Assembly: GCF_004331415.1 (NCBI RefSeq)
Contig: NZ_SJOP01000002.1
Span: 248,001-312,000 of the forward strand
Source: Kosakonia quasisacchari
GTDB lineage: Bacteria; Pseudomonadota; Gammaproteobacteria; Enterobacterales; Enterobacteriaceae
Reading direction: 5' to 3'
DNA length: 64,000 nt
The position numbers and the translations under genes are program-made. The notes below the pieces were generated by a model that saw only the letters and a program-made list of their open reading frames with translations, ran no database searches and was not told the DNA's origin. Of this stretch, positions 53,987-64,000 are shown one piece after another (positions within the stretch are counted from its first letter, which is position 1; every line of letters starts with the position of its first letter).

Positions 53987-55320
53987 AAACAGTTATCCGT
54001 ACTCCTGAAACGCATCCGCTGACCTGGCGTCTGCGCGATGACAAACAGCCGGTCTGGCTCGAAGAGTACCAGAGCAAAAACGGTTATGCCGGTGCGCGCA
54101 AAGCGCTGACCGGCATGGCACCGGATGAGATTGTCAATGCGGTGAAAGATTCGGGTCTGAAAGGTCGCGGCGGCGCGGGCTTCTCCACGGGTCTGAAGTG
54201 GAGCCTGATGCCGAAAGACGAATCCATGAACATCCGTTACCTGCTGTGTAACGCCGATGAAATGGAACCGGGCACCTACAAAGACCGCTTGCTGATGGAG
54301 CAACTGCCGCACCTGCTGGTAGAAGGGATGCTGATTTCGGCCTTCGCGCTGAAAGCCTACCGTGGCTACATCTTCCTGCGCGGCGAATATATTGAGGCGG
54401 CGGTGCATCTGCGCCGCGCGATTGCTGAAGCAACCGAAGCCGGTTTGCTTGGCAAGAATATTCTTGGCAGCGGCTTCGACTTCGAACTGTTTGTACATAC
54501 TGGCGCGGGTCGTTATATCTGCGGCGAAGAAACGGCGCTGATTAACTCGCTGGAAGGCCGTCGTGCTAACCCGCGTTCCAAACCGCCATTCCCGGCAAGC
54601 TCCGGGGCATGGGGTAAACCGACGTGTGTCAACAACGTCGAAACCCTGTGTAACGTCCCGGCGATCCTGGCGAACGGTGTTGAGTGGTATCAGAACATTT
54701 CGACCAGCAAAGATGCGGGCACCAAACTGATGGGCTTCTCCGGACGCGTGAAGAATCCGGGTCTGTGGGAGCTGCCGTTTGGTACCACCGCGCGTGAAAT
54801 CCTTGAGGATTACGCGGGTGGTATGCGCGATGGGCTGAAATTTAAAGCCTGGCAGCCGGGCGGGGCAGGGACCGATTTCCTGACCGAAGCGCATCTCGAT
54901 TTGCCGATGGAGTTTGAAAGCATCGGTAAAGCAGGTAGCCGTCTCGGTACTGCGCTGGCGATGGCCGTTGACCATGAAATTGGCATGGTGCCGCTGGTGC
55001 GCAACCTGGAAGAGTTCTTCGCCCGCGAGTCCTGCGGCTGGTGTACGCCATGTCGTGATGGTTTGCCGTGGAGCGTGAAAATCCTGCGTGCGCTGGAGCG
55101 TGGTGAAGGCCAGCCTGGAGATATCGAGACACTTGAGCAACTGTGTCGACAACTCGGGCCGGGTAAAACCTTCTGCGCGCATGCGCCAGGTGCGGTTGAA
55201 CCGTTACAGAGCGCGATTAAATACTTCCGCGAAGAGTTCGAAGCGGGCATTAAACAGCTATTCAGCAATACCCATGCAATTGGCGGTATCCAGCCAAACT
55301 TGCTGAAAGCGCGCTGGTAA
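53983..55320 (+). CDS. nuoF: NADH-quinone oxidoreductase subunit F
   Basis: NADH-binding, FMN-containing subunit. 445 residues, as in E. coli. NADH/FMN site [16 protein letters not shown] near 60-75 and [16 protein letters not shown]. [4Fe-4S] N3 ligands in [12 protein letters not shown] near residue 350, with the fourth Cys in [17 protein letters not shown] overlap with nuoE. Confidence 0.97.
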   Translation: MKTVIRTPETHPLTWRLRDDKQPVWLEEYQSKNGYAGARKALTGMAPDEIVNAVKDSGLKGRGGAGFSTGLKWSLMPKDESMNIRYLLCNADEMEPGTYKDRLLMEQLPHLLVEGMLISAFALKAYRGYIFLRGEYIEAAVHLRRAIAEATEAGLLGKNILGSGFDFELFVHTGAGRYICGEETALINSLEGRRANPRSKPPFPASSGAWGKPTCVNNVETLCNVPAILANGVEWYQNISTSKDAGTKLMGFSGRVKNPGLWELPFGTTAREILEDYAGGMRDGLKFKAWQPGGAGTDFLTEAHLDLPMEFESIGKAGSRLGTALAMAVDHEIGMVPLVRNLEEFFARESCGWCTPCRDGLPWSVKILRALERGEGQPGDIETLEQLCRQLGPGKTFCAHAPGAVEPLQSAIKYFREEFEAGIKQLFSNTHAIGGIQPNLLKARW

Positions 55321-55409
55321 TGGTTCTTCCTTCATCGCGCTGATGAGGGGACGCGAACAGAATTTTGATTAACTCTTAGTCGCTGACTGAGACAACTGGA
55401 AGCATGCTA

Positions 55410-58136
55410 ATGGCTACTATTCATGTAGACGGCAAAGAATACGAGGTAAACGGAGCAGACAACCTTCTTGAGGCATGTCTCTCTTTAGGCCTTGATATTC
55501 CTTATTTTTGCTGGCATCCGGCGCTGGGGAGCGTGGGTGCGTGCCGCCAGTGTGCGGTGAAGCAATATCAAAACGCGGAAGACACGCGTGGCCGCCTGGT
55601 GATGTCCTGTATGACACCGGCATCCGACGGTACTTTTATCTCTATTGATGACGACGAAGCGAAGCAGTTCCGTGAAAGCGTGGTCGAGTGGTTGATGACC
55701 AACCACCCGCACGACTGCCCGGTCTGCGAAGAAGGGGGCAACTGCCACCTGCAGGATATGACCGTGATGACCGGTCACAGCTTCCGTCGCTATCGTTTCA
55801 CCAAACGTACGCACCGTAATCAGGATCTCGGTCCGTTCATTTCCCACGAAATGAACCGCTGTATCGCGTGTTACCGCTGCGTGCGTTACTACAAAGACTA
55901 CGCCGATGGCACGGATCTTGGCGTTTATGGCGCGCACGACAACGTCTATTTCGGTCGCCCGGAAGACGGCGTGCTTGAGAGCGAGTTCTCCGGCAACCTG
56001 GTAGAAATCTGCCCGACCGGCGTTTTCACCGATAAAACCCACTCCGAGCGCTATAACCGTAAGTGGGATATGCAGTTCGCGCCGAGCATCTGCCAGCAGT
56101 GTTCACTGGGTTGTAACACCAGCCCTGGCGAACGTTATGGTGAACTGCGCCGCATTGAAAACCGTTACAACGGCACCGTTAACCACTACTTCCTTTGCGA
56201 CCGTGGTCGTTTCGGCTACGGCTACGTCAACCTGAAAGACAGACCGCGTCAGCCGGTTCAACGCCGTGGCGACGATCTGATCACTCTCAACGCCGAGCAG
56301 GCGATGCAGGGCGCAGCGGACATTCTGCGTCAGTCGAAGAAGGTGATTGGTATCGGTTCTCCGCGTGCAAGCGTCGAGAGTAACTTCGCGCTGCGTGCAT
56401 TAGTTGGCGCGGAAAACTTCTATACCGGCATCGCCAAAGGTGAGCAGGAACGTCTTGAGCTGGCGCTAAAAGTGCTGCGCGAAGGCGGCATCCACACTCC
56501 GGCGCTGCGTGAAATTGAATCCTACGACGCGGTGCTGATCCTCGGGGAAGATATCACCCAGACCGGCGCGCGCGTCTCGCTGGCGGTTCGCCAGGCGGTG
56601 AAAGGCAAAGCGCGTGAAATGGCGGCGGCGCAGAAAGTTGCCGACTGGCAGATAGCAGCGATCATGAACATTGGTCAGCGTGCTAAACATCCGCTCTTCG
56701 TCACCAACATCGATAGCACCCGTCTGGACGATATCGCCGCGTGGACCTACTGCGCACCGGTAGAAGACCAGGCTCGCTTAGGTTTCGCCATCGCGCATGC
56801 GCTGGACGATGCTTCCCCTGCGGTTGATGGTCTGAGCAACGATCTGAAAAGCAAAGTGGATGTGATTGTTCAGGCCCTGGCCGGGGCGAAAAAACCGCTG
56901 ATTATCTCTGGAACTAACGCCGGGAGCACGGCGGTGATTCAGGCGGCGGCAAACGTCGCGAAAGCGCTGAAAGGCCGCGGTTCCGATGTCGGCATCACCA
57001 TGATTGCTCGTTCGGTGAACAGCATGGGGCTGGGGCTTATCGGCGGCGGTAGCCTCGATGATGCGCTGGCTGAGCTGGAAAGCGGCAGTGCTGACGCCGT
57101 TGTCGTGCTGGAAAACGATCTGCATCGTCACGCTTCTGCTGCCCGCGTTGACGCGGCGCTGGCGAAAGCGCCGCTGGTGCTGGTGGTTGATCATCAGCGC
57201 ACCGCCATTATGGACAGCGCTCATCTGGTGCTCTCCGCCGCCAGCTTTGCTGAAAGCGATGGTACGGTTATCAACAACGAAGGCCGCGCGCAGCGCTTCT
57301 TCCAGGTTTACGATCCGACCTACTACGACAGCAAAACCCTGATGCTGGAAAGCTGGCGCTGGCTGCACTCGCTGCACAGCACCGTGCAAAACCGCGAAGT
57401 GGACTGGACGCAGCTTGATCACGTGATCGATGCGGCCGTTGAAGCACTGCCGCAACTGGCCGGTATTAAAGATGCCGCGCCGGATGCCAGCTTCCGCATT
57501 CGTGGCCAGAAGCTGGCGCGTGAACCGCACCGCTACAGTGGACGCACCGCGATGCGCGCCAATATCAGTGTGCACGAACCGCGTCAGCCGCAGGACAAAG
57601 ACACCATGTTCGCCTTCTCAATGGAAGGGAACAACCAGCCGTCTGCGCCACGTTCACAAATTCCATTTGCATGGGCGCCGGGCTGGAACTCCCCGCAGGC
57701 CTGGAACAAATTCCAGGACGAAGTGGGTGGTCACCTGCGTCACGGCGATCCGGGTGTACGCTTGATTGAAGCGTCTGAAAGTGGTCTTGATTACTTCACT
57801 ACCGTACCGGGCGCGTTCGAAGCGCAGGACGGCAAATGGCGTATCGCGCCTTACTATCACCTGTTTGGCAGTGACGAATTGTCACAGCGTGCTCCGGTCT
57901 TCCAGAGCCGCATGCCGCAGCCATACATCAAACTGAATCCGACCGATGCCGCAAAGCTTGGCGTTAACGCAGGCGCGCATATCTCCTTCACTTACGAAGG
58001 GCAGACTATCAGCCTGCCGTTGCAGGTTTCTGAAGGTCTGGCGGCAGGGCAGGTTGGTCTGCCGATGGGGATGCCGGGCATTGCGCCGGTACTGGCTGGA
58101 GCACGTCTTGAAAATCTGCAGGAGGCGCAAGCATGA
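55410..58136 (+). CDS. nuoG: NADH-quinone oxidoreductase subunit G
   Basis: Largest peripheral-arm subunit, carrying one [2Fe-2S] and several [4Fe-4S] clusters on a molybdopterin-oxidoreductase-like scaffold. 908 residues, as in E. coli, from ATG 55410; the ATG six bases before lies too close to GGAAG. N-terminal ferredoxin Cys34, Cys45, Cys48; then [34 protein letters not shown], and the N7 site CQQCSLGCN. It overlaps nuoH by four bases. Confidence 0.97.
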   Translation: MATIHVDGKEYEVNGADNLLEACLSLGLDIPYFCWHPALGSVGACRQCAVKQYQNAEDTRGRLVMSCMTPASDGTFISIDDDEAKQFRESVVEWLMTNHPHDCPVCEEGGNCHLQDMTVMTGHSFRRYRFTKRTHRNQDLGPFISHEMNRCIACYRCVRYYKDYADGTDLGVYGAHDNVYFGRPEDGVLESEFSGNLVEICPTGVFTDKTHSERYNRKWDMQFAPSICQQCSLGCNTSPGERYGELRRIENRYNGTVNHYFLCDRGRFGYGYVNLKDRPRQPVQRRGDDLITLNAEQAMQGAADILRQSKKVIGIGSPRASVESNFALRALVGAENFYTGIAKGEQERLELALKVLREGGIHTPALREIESYDAVLILGEDITQTGARVSLAVRQAVKGKAREMAAAQKVADWQIAAIMNIGQRAKHPLFVTNIDSTRLDDIAAWTYCAPVEDQARLGFAIAHALDDASPAVDGLSNDLKSKVDVIVQALAGAKKPLIISGTNAGSTAVIQAAANVAKALKGRGSDVGITMIARSVNSMGLGLIGGGSLDDALAELESGSADAVVVLENDLHRHASAARVDAALAKAPLVLVVDHQRTAIMDSAHLVLSAASFAESDGTVINNEGRAQRFFQVYDPTYYDSKTLMLESWRWLHSLHSTVQNREVDWTQLDHVIDAAVEALPQLAGIKDAAPDASFRIRGQKLAREPHRYSGRTAMRANISVHEPRQPQDKDTMFAFSMEGNNQPSAPRSQIPFAWAPGWNSPQAWNKFQDEVGGHLRHGDPGVRLIEASESGLDYFTTVPGAFEAQDGKWRIAPYYHLFGSDELSQRAPVFQSRMPQPYIKLNPTDAAKLGVNAGAHISFTYEGQTISLPLQVSEGLAAGQVGLPMGMPGIAPVLAGARLENLQEAQA

Positions 58137-59110
58137 GCTGGTTAACACCGGATGTTATCGACATTCTGTTAAGCATTCTGAAAGCGGTCGTCATTCTGCT
58201 GGTGGTGGTCACCTGCGGTGCGTTCATGAGCTTTGGTGAGCGTCGTCTGCTCGGTCTGTTCCAGAACCGTTACGGGCCGAACCGCGTAGGCTGGGGTGGT
58301 TCACTCCAGCTCGTGGCGGACATGATCAAGATGTTCTTTAAAGAGGACTGGATCCCGCGCTTTTCTGACCGCGTGATTTTCACTCTTGCGCCAATGATTG
58401 CTTTTACCTCGCTGCTGTTAGCGTTTGCCATTGTGCCGGTCAGCCCTACCTGGGTGGTGGCCGACCTCAATATCGGGATCCTGTTCTTCCTGATGATGGC
58501 GGGTCTGGCGGTTTACGCGGTGTTGTTCGCAGGCTGGTCGAGTAACAACAAATACTCGTTGCTCGGTGCGATGCGTGCTTCCGCGCAGACCCTGAGCTAT
58601 GAAGTGTTCCTCGGGCTTTCCTTGATGGGCGTGGTTGCGCAGGCCGGTTCATTCAATATGACCGACATCGTCAACAACCAGGCCGGTTTATGGAACGTTA
58701 TTCCGCAGTTCTTCGGTTTTGTGACTTTCGCTATCGCAGGCGTTGCGGTGTGTCACCGTCACCCGTTTGACCAGCCGGAAGCGGAACAGGAACTGGCGGA
58801 TGGTTACCACATCGAATACTCCGGTATGAAGTTCGGCCTGTTCTTCGTCGGGGAATACATCGGTATCGTCACCATTTCCGCGCTGATGGTCACCCTGTTC
58901 TTCGGTGGCTGGCAAGGGCCGTTGTTACCGCCATTCATTTGGTTCGCGCTGAAAACGGCGTTCTTTATGATGATGTTCATTTTGATCCGCGCCGCGCTGC
59001 CGCGTCCGCGTTATGACCAGGTGATGTCTTTCGGCTGGAAAGTCTGCCTGCCATTGACGCTGATTAACTTGCTGGGAACGGCGGCTGTCATTCTCTGGCA
59101 AGCGCAATAA
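58133..59110 (+). CDS. nuoH: NADH-quinone oxidoreductase subunit H
   Basis: ND1-like membrane subunit at the quinone site. 325 residues, as in E. coli, about eight helices. Conserved loops [43 protein letters not shown] and [29 protein letters not shown] overlap with nuoG. Confidence 0.97.
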   Translation: MSWLTPDVIDILLSILKAVVILLVVVTCGAFMSFGERRLLGLFQNRYGPNRVGWGGSLQLVADMIKMFFKEDWIPRFSDRVIFTLAPMIAFTSLLLAFAIVPVSPTWVVADLNIGILFFLMMAGLAVYAVLFAGWSSNNKYSLLGAMRASAQTLSYEVFLGLSLMGVVAQAGSFNMTDIVNNQAGLWNVIPQFFGFVTFAIAGVAVCHRHPFDQPEAEQELADGYHIEYSGMKFGLFFVGEYIGIVTISALMVTLFFGGWQGPLLPPFIWFALKTAFFMMMFILIRAALPRPRYDQVMSFGWKVCLPLTLINLLGTAAVILWQAQ

Positions 59111-59124
59111 GGGGTGAAAAGACC

Positions 59125-59667
59125 ATGACTTTAAAAGAATTACTCGTGGGCTTCGGCACCCAGGTCCGTAGCATCTGGATGATTGGCCTGCATGCGTTCG
59201 CCAAACGTGAAACACGTATGTACCCGGAAGAGCCGGTCTATCTGCCACCGCGCTACCGTGGGCGCATCGTGTTGACGCGCGATCCGGACGGTTCCGAGCG
59301 CTGCGTTGCCTGTAACCTGTGTGCGGTAGCCTGCCCTGTCGGCTGTATCTCGCTGCAAAAAGCTGAGATGCAGGATGGTCGCTGGTACCCGGAATTTTTC
59401 CGTATCAACTTCTCACGCTGCATTTTCTGCGGTCTGTGCGAAGAAGCGTGCCCGACAACGGCAATTCAGCTCACTCCGGATTTCGAGATGGGCGAATACA
59501 AACGTCAGGATCTGGTGTACGAAAAAGAGGATCTGCTGATCTCCGGTCCGGGCAAATACCCGGAATATAACTTCTACCGGATGGCAGGTATGGCAATCGA
59601 CGGCAAAGATAAAGGCGAAGCGGAAAATGAAGCCAAGCCTATCGACGTCAAGGGCCTGTTACCGTAA
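59125..59667 (+). CDS. nuoI: NADH-quinone oxidoreductase subunit I
   Basis: Ferredoxin-like subunit with two [4Fe-4S] clusters, N6a and N6b. 180 residues, as in E. coli. Motifs [15 protein letters not shown] (about 60-74) and [12 protein letters not shown] (about 99-110). It lies 14 bp after nuoH. Confidence 0.97.
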   Translation: MTLKELLVGFGTQVRSIWMIGLHAFAKRETRMYPEEPVYLPPRYRGRIVLTRDPDGSERCVACNLCAVACPVGCISLQKAEMQDGRWYPEFFRINFSRCIFCGLCEEACPTTAIQLTPDFEMGEYKRQDLVYEKEDLLISGPGKYPEYNFYRMAGMAIDGKDKGEAENEAKPIDVKGLLP

Positions 59668-59678
59668 GGAGAGGGGCA

Positions 59679-60233
59679 ATGGAGTTCGCTTTTTATATCT
59701 GTGGCCTGGTCGCCATCCTGACGACGGTACGCGTGATTACGCATACCAACCCGGTACACGCGTTGCTGTATCTGATTGTGTCTCTGCTGGCCATTGCCGG
59801 TGTCTTCTTTTCGCTCGGCGCGTATTTCGCCGGGGCGCTGGAAATCATCGTCTACGCCGGTGCCATCATGGTGCTGTTTGTGTTCGTGGTGATGATGCTG
59901 AACCTCGGCAATACTGTCGTTGAGCAGGAACGCAATTGGTTGTCGCCGCAAATCTGGATTGGCCCGGCGCTGCTCTCCGCAGTGCTACTGGTGGTAATGA
60001 TTTACGCCATCCTTGGGGTTAACGACCAGGGCATTGAAGGTACGGCGATTGGCGCGAAAGCGGTTGGCATTACGCTGTTTGGTCCTTACGTCTTGGCGGT
60101 GGAACTGGCTTCCATGCTGCTGTTGGCTGGGCTGGTTGTGGCCTTCCATCTGGGTCGTGAAGACCGAGCTGGCGAAGTGCTGAGCAATCGCACGGAAGAC
60201 CGCGCGAAAAGAAAAACGGAGGAGCACGCATGA
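59679..60233 (+). CDS. nuoJ: NADH-quinone oxidoreductase subunit J
   Basis: ND6-like membrane subunit. 184 residues, as in E. coli. Five helices, with [20 protein letters not shown] the conserved segment, and a charged C-terminal tail. GGAGAGG ribosome site. It overlaps nuoK by four bases. Confidence 0.97.
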   Translation: MEFAFYICGLVAILTTVRVITHTNPVHALLYLIVSLLAIAGVFFSLGAYFAGALEIIVYAGAIMVLFVFVVMMLNLGNTVVEQERNWLSPQIWIGPALLSAVLLVVMIYAILGVNDQGIEGTAIGAKAVGITLFGPYVLAVELASMLLLAGLVVAFHLGREDRAGEVLSNRTEDRAKRKTEEHA

Positions 60234-60532
60234 TCCCGTTGCAACATGGATTGATCCTCGCTGCGATTTTGTTTGTTTTGGGGCTGACCGGTCTGGTTAT
60301 CCGCCGCAACCTGCTGTTTATGCTGATTGGGCTGGAAATCATGATTAACGCCGCCGCGCTGGCCTTTGTGGTCGCGGGCAGCTATTGGGGTCAGACCGAC
60401 GGACAGGTGATGTACATTCTCGCCATTAGCCTCGCGGCTGCCGAAGCGAGCATTGGCCTGGCGTTGCTGCTGCAACTCCATCGTCGCCGCCAGAATCTGA
60501 ATATCGATTCAGTAAGTGAGATGCGTGGATGA
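60230..60532 (+). CDS. nuoK: NADH-quinone oxidoreductase subunit K
   Basis: ND4L-like membrane subunit. 100 residues, as in E. coli, three helices. The membrane glutamates lie in [17 protein letters not shown] and [20 protein letters not shown]. It overlaps both nuoJ and nuoL by four bases. Confidence 0.97.
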   Translation: MIPLQHGLILAAILFVLGLTGLVIRRNLLFMLIGLEIMINAAALAFVVAGSYWGQTDGQVMYILAISLAAAEASIGLALLLQLHRRRQNLNIDSVSEMRG

Positions 60533-62370
60533 ACATGCTCGCCTTAACCATTATTTTTCCTTTTATTGGCTTTGTGCTGCTGGCGTTTTCCCGTGGCCGC
60601 TGGTCGGAAAACGTTTCCGCAACCGTAGGTATGGGCTCGATTGGTCTGGCGGCGCTGGTCAGCGCGTATGCAGGCGTTGATTTCTTCAATAACGGCCAGC
60701 AACCTTTCGTGCAACCGCTGTGGACGTGGATGGCGGTCGGTGATTTCAACATCGGCTTCAATCTGGTGCTGGACGGCCTTTCATTGACCATGCTTTCGGT
60801 GGTTACGGGTGTCGGCTTCCTGATCCATATGTTTGCCTCCTGGTATATGCGCGGTGAAGAGGGTTACTCCCGCTTCTTCGCCTACACCAACCTGTTTATT
60901 GCCAGCATGGTGGTTCTGGTGCTGGGAGATAACCTGCTGCTGATGTACCTCGGCTGGGAAGGCGTGGGTCTGTGCTCCTATCTGTTGATTGGTTTCTACT
61001 ATACCGATCCGAAGAATGGCGCAGCGGCGATGAAAGCGTTCGTCGTGACCCGCGTGGGTGATGTGTTCCTCGCTTTCGCGCTGTTCATTCTTTACAACGA
61101 GCTGGGCACGCTGAACTTCCGCGAAATGGTTGAACTGGCACCGCAGCACTTCGCCAACGGCAATAACATGCTGATGTGGGCGACGCTGATGCTGCTGGGT
61201 GGTGCGGTCGGTAAATCCGCGCAACTGCCGTTGCAGACTTGGCTTGCCGATGCGATGGCTGGTCCGACCCCGGTTTCTGCACTGATCCACGCTGCAACGA
61301 TGGTCACCGCCGGTGTCTACCTGATTGCACGTACGCACGGCTTGTTCCTGCTGACGCCGGAAGTGCTGCATCTGGTCGGGATTGTTGGTGCGGTAACGCT
61401 GCTGATGGCCGGTTTCGCCGCGCTGGTGCAAACCGATATCAAACGTGTGCTGGCTTACTCCACCATGAGCCAGATTGGTTACATGTTCCTGGCGTTGGGT
61501 GTACAGGCGTGGGATGCGGCGATTTTCCACCTGATGACGCACGCATTCTTTAAAGCGCTGCTGTTCCTGTCATCCGGTTCAGTGATCCTCGCGTGTCATC
61601 ACGAGCAGAACATTTTCAAAATGGGCGGCCTGCGTAAGTCGATTCCGCTGGTGTACGCTTGCTTCCTGGTAGGCGGCGCGGCGCTGTCAGCGTTGCCGAT
61701 GATCACAGCGGGCTTCTTCAGTAAGGACGAAATCCTTGCCGGTGCGGTAGCGAATGGTCATATCAATCTGATGATTGCCGGCCTGGTCGGTGCCTTTATG
61801 ACATCGCTCTACACCTTCCGTCTGATTTTCATTGTCTTCCACGGAAAAGAACAAATCCACGCGCACGCAGGGAAGGGGATTACCCATCATCTGCCGCTGA
61901 TCGTGCTGCTGGTGCTGTCTACTTTTGTTGGCGCGATGATCGTGCCGCCGCTGAAAGGCGTGCTGCCGGAAACCACCGAGCTTGCGCACAGTAGCGTGGT
62001 GATGCTGGAAGTGGCATCCGGCGCGGTAGCGATTATCGGTATCCTGCTGGCAGCATGGCTGTGGCTGGGTAAACGCACGCTGGTGCATTCAATTGCCAAT
62101 AGCGCAACGGGGCGTTTCTTCGGTACCTGGTGGTTCAATGCCTGGGGCTTCGACTGGCTGTATGATCGCGTCTTTGTGAAGCCATACCTCGGTATTGCAT
62201 GGCTGCTGAAGAGCGATCCGCTGAATGCGCTGATGAACATCCCAGCGATCCTTTCCCGCTTCGCAGGCAAAGGTCTGCTGTTTAGCGAGAACGGTTACCT
62301 GCGCTGGTATGTGGCATCCATGAGCATTGGCGCGGTTGTCGTGCTGGCACTGTTGATGGTATTGCGCTGA
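60529..62370 (+). CDS. nuoL: NADH-quinone oxidoreductase subunit L
   Basis: ND5-like antiporter subunit that pumps protons. 613 residues, as in E. coli. Key motifs: [19 protein letters not shown] (membrane Glu), [36 protein letters not shown] (Lys/His path), [20 protein letters not shown]. The C-terminal long lateral helix and last membrane helix are present. It is followed by a 239-bp gap before nuoM. Confidence 0.97.
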   Translation: MNMLALTIIFPFIGFVLLAFSRGRWSENVSATVGMGSIGLAALVSAYAGVDFFNNGQQPFVQPLWTWMAVGDFNIGFNLVLDGLSLTMLSVVTGVGFLIHMFASWYMRGEEGYSRFFAYTNLFIASMVVLVLGDNLLLMYLGWEGVGLCSYLLIGFYYTDPKNGAAAMKAFVVTRVGDVFLAFALFILYNELGTLNFREMVELAPQHFANGNNMLMWATLMLLGGAVGKSAQLPLQTWLADAMAGPTPVSALIHAATMVTAGVYLIARTHGLFLLTPEVLHLVGIVGAVTLLMAGFAALVQTDIKRVLAYSTMSQIGYMFLALGVQAWDAAIFHLMTHAFFKALLFLSSGSVILACHHEQNIFKMGGLRKSIPLVYACFLVGGAALSALPMITAGFFSKDEILAGAVANGHINLMIAGLVGAFMTSLYTFRLIFIVFHGKEQIHAHAGKGITHHLPLIVLLVLSTFVGAMIVPPLKGVLPETTELAHSSVVMLEVASGAVAIIGILLAAWLWLGKRTLVHSIANSATGRFFGTWWFNAWGFDWLYDRVFVKPYLGIAWLLKSDPLNALMNIPAILSRFAGKGLLFSENGYLRWYVASMSIGAVVVLALLMVLR

Positions 62371-62376
62371 GTTTGT

Positions 62377-62424
62377 CGGCGGGCTAAGTGCGCTGCGCTT
62401 ATCCGGCCTGCAAACGGAAAGAGA
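62377..62424. repeat. REP-like sequence after nuoL
   Basis: The reverse strand reads GGCCGGATAAGCGCAGCGC followed by GCCCGCC, close to the REP/PU family (GCCGGATAAGGCG...). It starts seven bases after the nuoL stop. The call rests on word similarity only. Confidence 0.5.
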
Positions 62425-62450
62425 ATTTTTAGAAATTCGTTGAAAATCTG

Positions 62451-62586
62451 GTCCGAATGGACAGGCGTTATCGGCGAAGTCAGAGTGGACACCGCCTGCG
62501 CAGAGCAACCGGAGCGTACAGATGTACGTGAGGATTGCGAGCACAGCCGGGGTTCACTGTGACGAGCAAGATAGCCTGAGGCGGAC
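62451..62586. repeat. Palindromic intergenic repeat, copy B
   Basis: About 136 bp between nuoL and nuoM, related to the element at 26728-26873 in reverse orientation. Shared words include CAACCGGAGCGTACA, GTGAGGATTG-like and GAGCA, and both end in AGATAGCCTGA or AAATAGCCTAA. Ends GTCCG...AGGC recur inverted at GCCT...CGGAC. More diverged at the ends than copy A. Confidence 0.65.
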
Positions 62587-62609
62587 TTAAACAAGGAACA
62601 AAAATCGCC

Positions 62610-64000
62610 ATGTTACTACCCTGGCTAATTCTGATTCCCTTTATCGGCGGCTTCCTCTGCTGGCAGACCGAGCGCTTCGGCGTGAAAGTGCCGCGTTGGA
62701 TCGCGTTGATCACCATGGGACTGACGCTGGCGCTTTCTCTGCAACTCTGGTTGCAGGGCGGCTATTCTCTGACGCAAGCCTCCGGCCTTCCGCAGTGGCA
62801 GGAAACGTTCAAGCATGACTGGATCCCGCGCTTTGGCATTAGCATTCATCTGGCGATGGATGGTTTGTCGCTGTTGATGGTCGTGCTGACTGGTTTCCTC
62901 GGCGTGCTGGCGGTGCTCTGCTCCTGGCGTGAAATCGAGAAATATCAGGGCTTCTTCCACCTGAACCTGATGTGGATCCTCGGCGGCGTTATCGGCGTGT
63001 TCCTTGCCATCGACATGTTCCTGTTCTTCTTCTTCTGGGAAATGATGCTGGTGCCGATGTACTTCCTGATCGCGCTATGGGGCCACAAAGCCTCCGACGG
63101 GAAGACGCGTATTACCGCGGCGACCAAGTTCTTCATTTATACCCAGGCGAGCGGTCTGGTCATGCTGATTGCCATCCTGGCGCTGGTGCTGGTGCACTAC
63201 AACGCGACAGGCGTATGGACTTTCGCTTACGAAGATCTGTTGAAGACGCCGATGTCCGGCAATGTCGAATATCTGTTGATGCTCGGTTTCTTCATCGCCT
63301 ATGCGGTAAAAATGCCGGTGGTGCCGCTGCACGGTTGGTTACCGGACGCTCACTCACAGGCTCCGACCGCCGGTTCTGTTGACCTCGCGGGGATCTTGTT
63401 GAAAACCGCTGCTTACGGTCTGCTGCGCTTCTCGCTGCCGCTGTTTCCGAATGCGTCGGCAGAGTTTGCGCCTATCGCCATGTGGCTTGGCGTGATTGGT
63501 ATCTTCTACGGCGCGTGGATGGCATTCACTCAGACCGATATCAAACGTCTGATCGCGTACACCTCTGTGTCTCACATGGGCTTTGTACTGATTGCTATCT
63601 ACACCGGCAGCCAGCTTGCTTACCAGGGTGCAGTGATTCAGATGATTGCCCACGGTCTTTCTGCTGCGGGGCTGTTTATTCTGTGCGGTCAGCTTTACGA
63701 ACGTCTGCATACGCGCGATATGCGTATGATGGGCGGTTTGTGGAGCAAAATTAAGTGGCTGCCAGCGCTGTCGATGTTCTTTGCCGTCGCAACGCTTGGG
63801 ATGCCGGGTACCGGTAACTTCGTGGGTGAATTCATGATCCTCTTCGGCAGCTATCAGGTTGTGCCGACGATCACGGTGATTTCCACCTTCGGCCTGGTAT
63901 TTGCGTCGGTGTACTCGCTGGCGATGCTGCATCGTGCTTACTTCGGCAAGGCGAAAAGCGAACTCGCCAACCAGGAACTGCGGGGTCTGTCGCTGCGCGA
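62610..64000 (+). CDS. nuoM: NADH-quinone oxidoreductase subunit M (3' end cut by window)
   Basis: ND4-like antiporter subunit. The first 463 codons are present (E. coli protein about 509). Begins MLLPWLILIPFIGGFLCW, with an AAGGAAC ribosome site. Conserved FFFFWEMMLVPMYFLIALWG (membrane Glu), VKMPVVPLHGWLPDAHSQAPTAGSVDLAGILLK, QTDIKRLIAYTSVSHMGF and GMPGTGNFVGEFMIL. No frame break is visible up to the window edge. Confidence 0.96.
   Translation, partial: MLLPWLILIPFIGGFLCWQTERFGVKVPRWIALITMGLTLALSLQLWLQGGYSLTQASGLPQWQETFKHDWIPRFGISIHLAMDGLSLLMVVLTGFLGVLAVLCSWREIEKYQGFFHLNLMWILGGVIGVFLAIDMFLFFFFWEMMLVPMYFLIALWGHKASDGKTRITAATKFFIYTQASGLVMLIAILALVLVHYNATGVWTFAYEDLLKTPMSGNVEYLLMLGFFIAYAVKMPVVPLHGWLPDAHSQAPTAGSVDLAGILLKTAAYGLLRFSLPLFPNASAEFAPIAMWLGVIGIFYGAWMAFTQTDIKRLIAYTSVSHMGFVLIAIYTGSQLAYQGAVIQMIAHGLSAAGLFILCGQLYERLHTRDMRMMGGLWSKIKWLPALSMFFAVATLGMPGTGNFVGEFMILFGSYQVVPTITVISTFGLVFASVYSLAMLHRAYFGKAKSELANQELRGLSLR

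Noticed and set aside
53932..55182. A 416-codon open frame on the minus strand antisense to nuoF
   Set aside because: Shadow of the highly conserved nuoF; composition is Arg/Gln/His-rich as expected for antisense of GC-rich coding DNA.

Overview
The window is a stretch of enterobacterial core chromosome. Nearly every gene can be matched by memory to the E. coli/Salmonella region that runs from fadL to nuoM, in the same order and with nearly the same protein lengths. Several things point to a motile, Enterobacter/Kosakonia-like member of the Enterobacteriaceae: GC-rich codon use, a fused NuoCD, the flagellar regulator genes flk and lrhA, a sigma-54 promoter before argT, and the absence of genes that E. 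coli carries here (the yfc fimbrial cluster, folX, yfcI, yfcC). Genus and species cannot be fixed from this sequence alone. No tRNA, rRNA, CRISPR array, prophage, IS element or plasmid function was found.

Layout: 1-5592 fatty-acid uptake and oxidation (fadL partial, yfcZ, fadIJ) with FadR- and CRP-like sites. 5801-11599 sixA, smrB and the prmB-aroC-mepA-yfcA-epmC-yfcL run. 11643-18096 mnmC divergent from fabB (FadR- and FabR-like sites), MFS exporter yfcJ, and a GH1 6-phospho-beta-glucosidase gene that E. coli lacks at this place. 18128-26011 flk, then pdxB-usg-truA-dedA, accD and folC-dedD. 26222-29082 cvpA-purF (PurR box) and ubiX. 29355-33450 the basic amino-acid ABC transporter argT-hisJQMP. 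33457-38273 a membrane protein of unknown function, a GNAT acetyltransferase, yfcH, yfcG, yfcF, yfcE and yfcD. 38574-41991 ackA-pta (acetate switch). 42328-49832 yfbV, yfbU, yfbT, yfbS, yfbR, alaA and lrhA. 50458-64000 the respiratory complex I operon nuoABCEFGHIJKLM, cut by the window end inside nuoM.

The genes are mostly housekeeping. They link beta-oxidation, unsaturated fatty-acid synthesis and malonyl-CoA supply (fad, fabB, accD), chorismate, PLP, folate, purine and ubiquinone synthesis, tRNA and translation-factor modification (mnmC, truA, epmC, prmB, smrB), nitrogen-regulated amino-acid uptake, acetate overflow and NADH oxidation.

No new multi-gene system was found. The most unusual structure is a pair of related, imperfectly palindromic repeats of about 140 bp. 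They lie inside two operons (cvpA-purF and nuoL-nuoM) in opposite orientation, and one has 19-bp terminal inverted repeats. Other points of interest are the sigma-54/NtrC-like control region of argT, the stem-loops and NtrC-like site between argT and hisJ, a four-residue insertion in NuoB, the 0.94-kb AT-rich region before lrhA, and the lineage differences in gene content.
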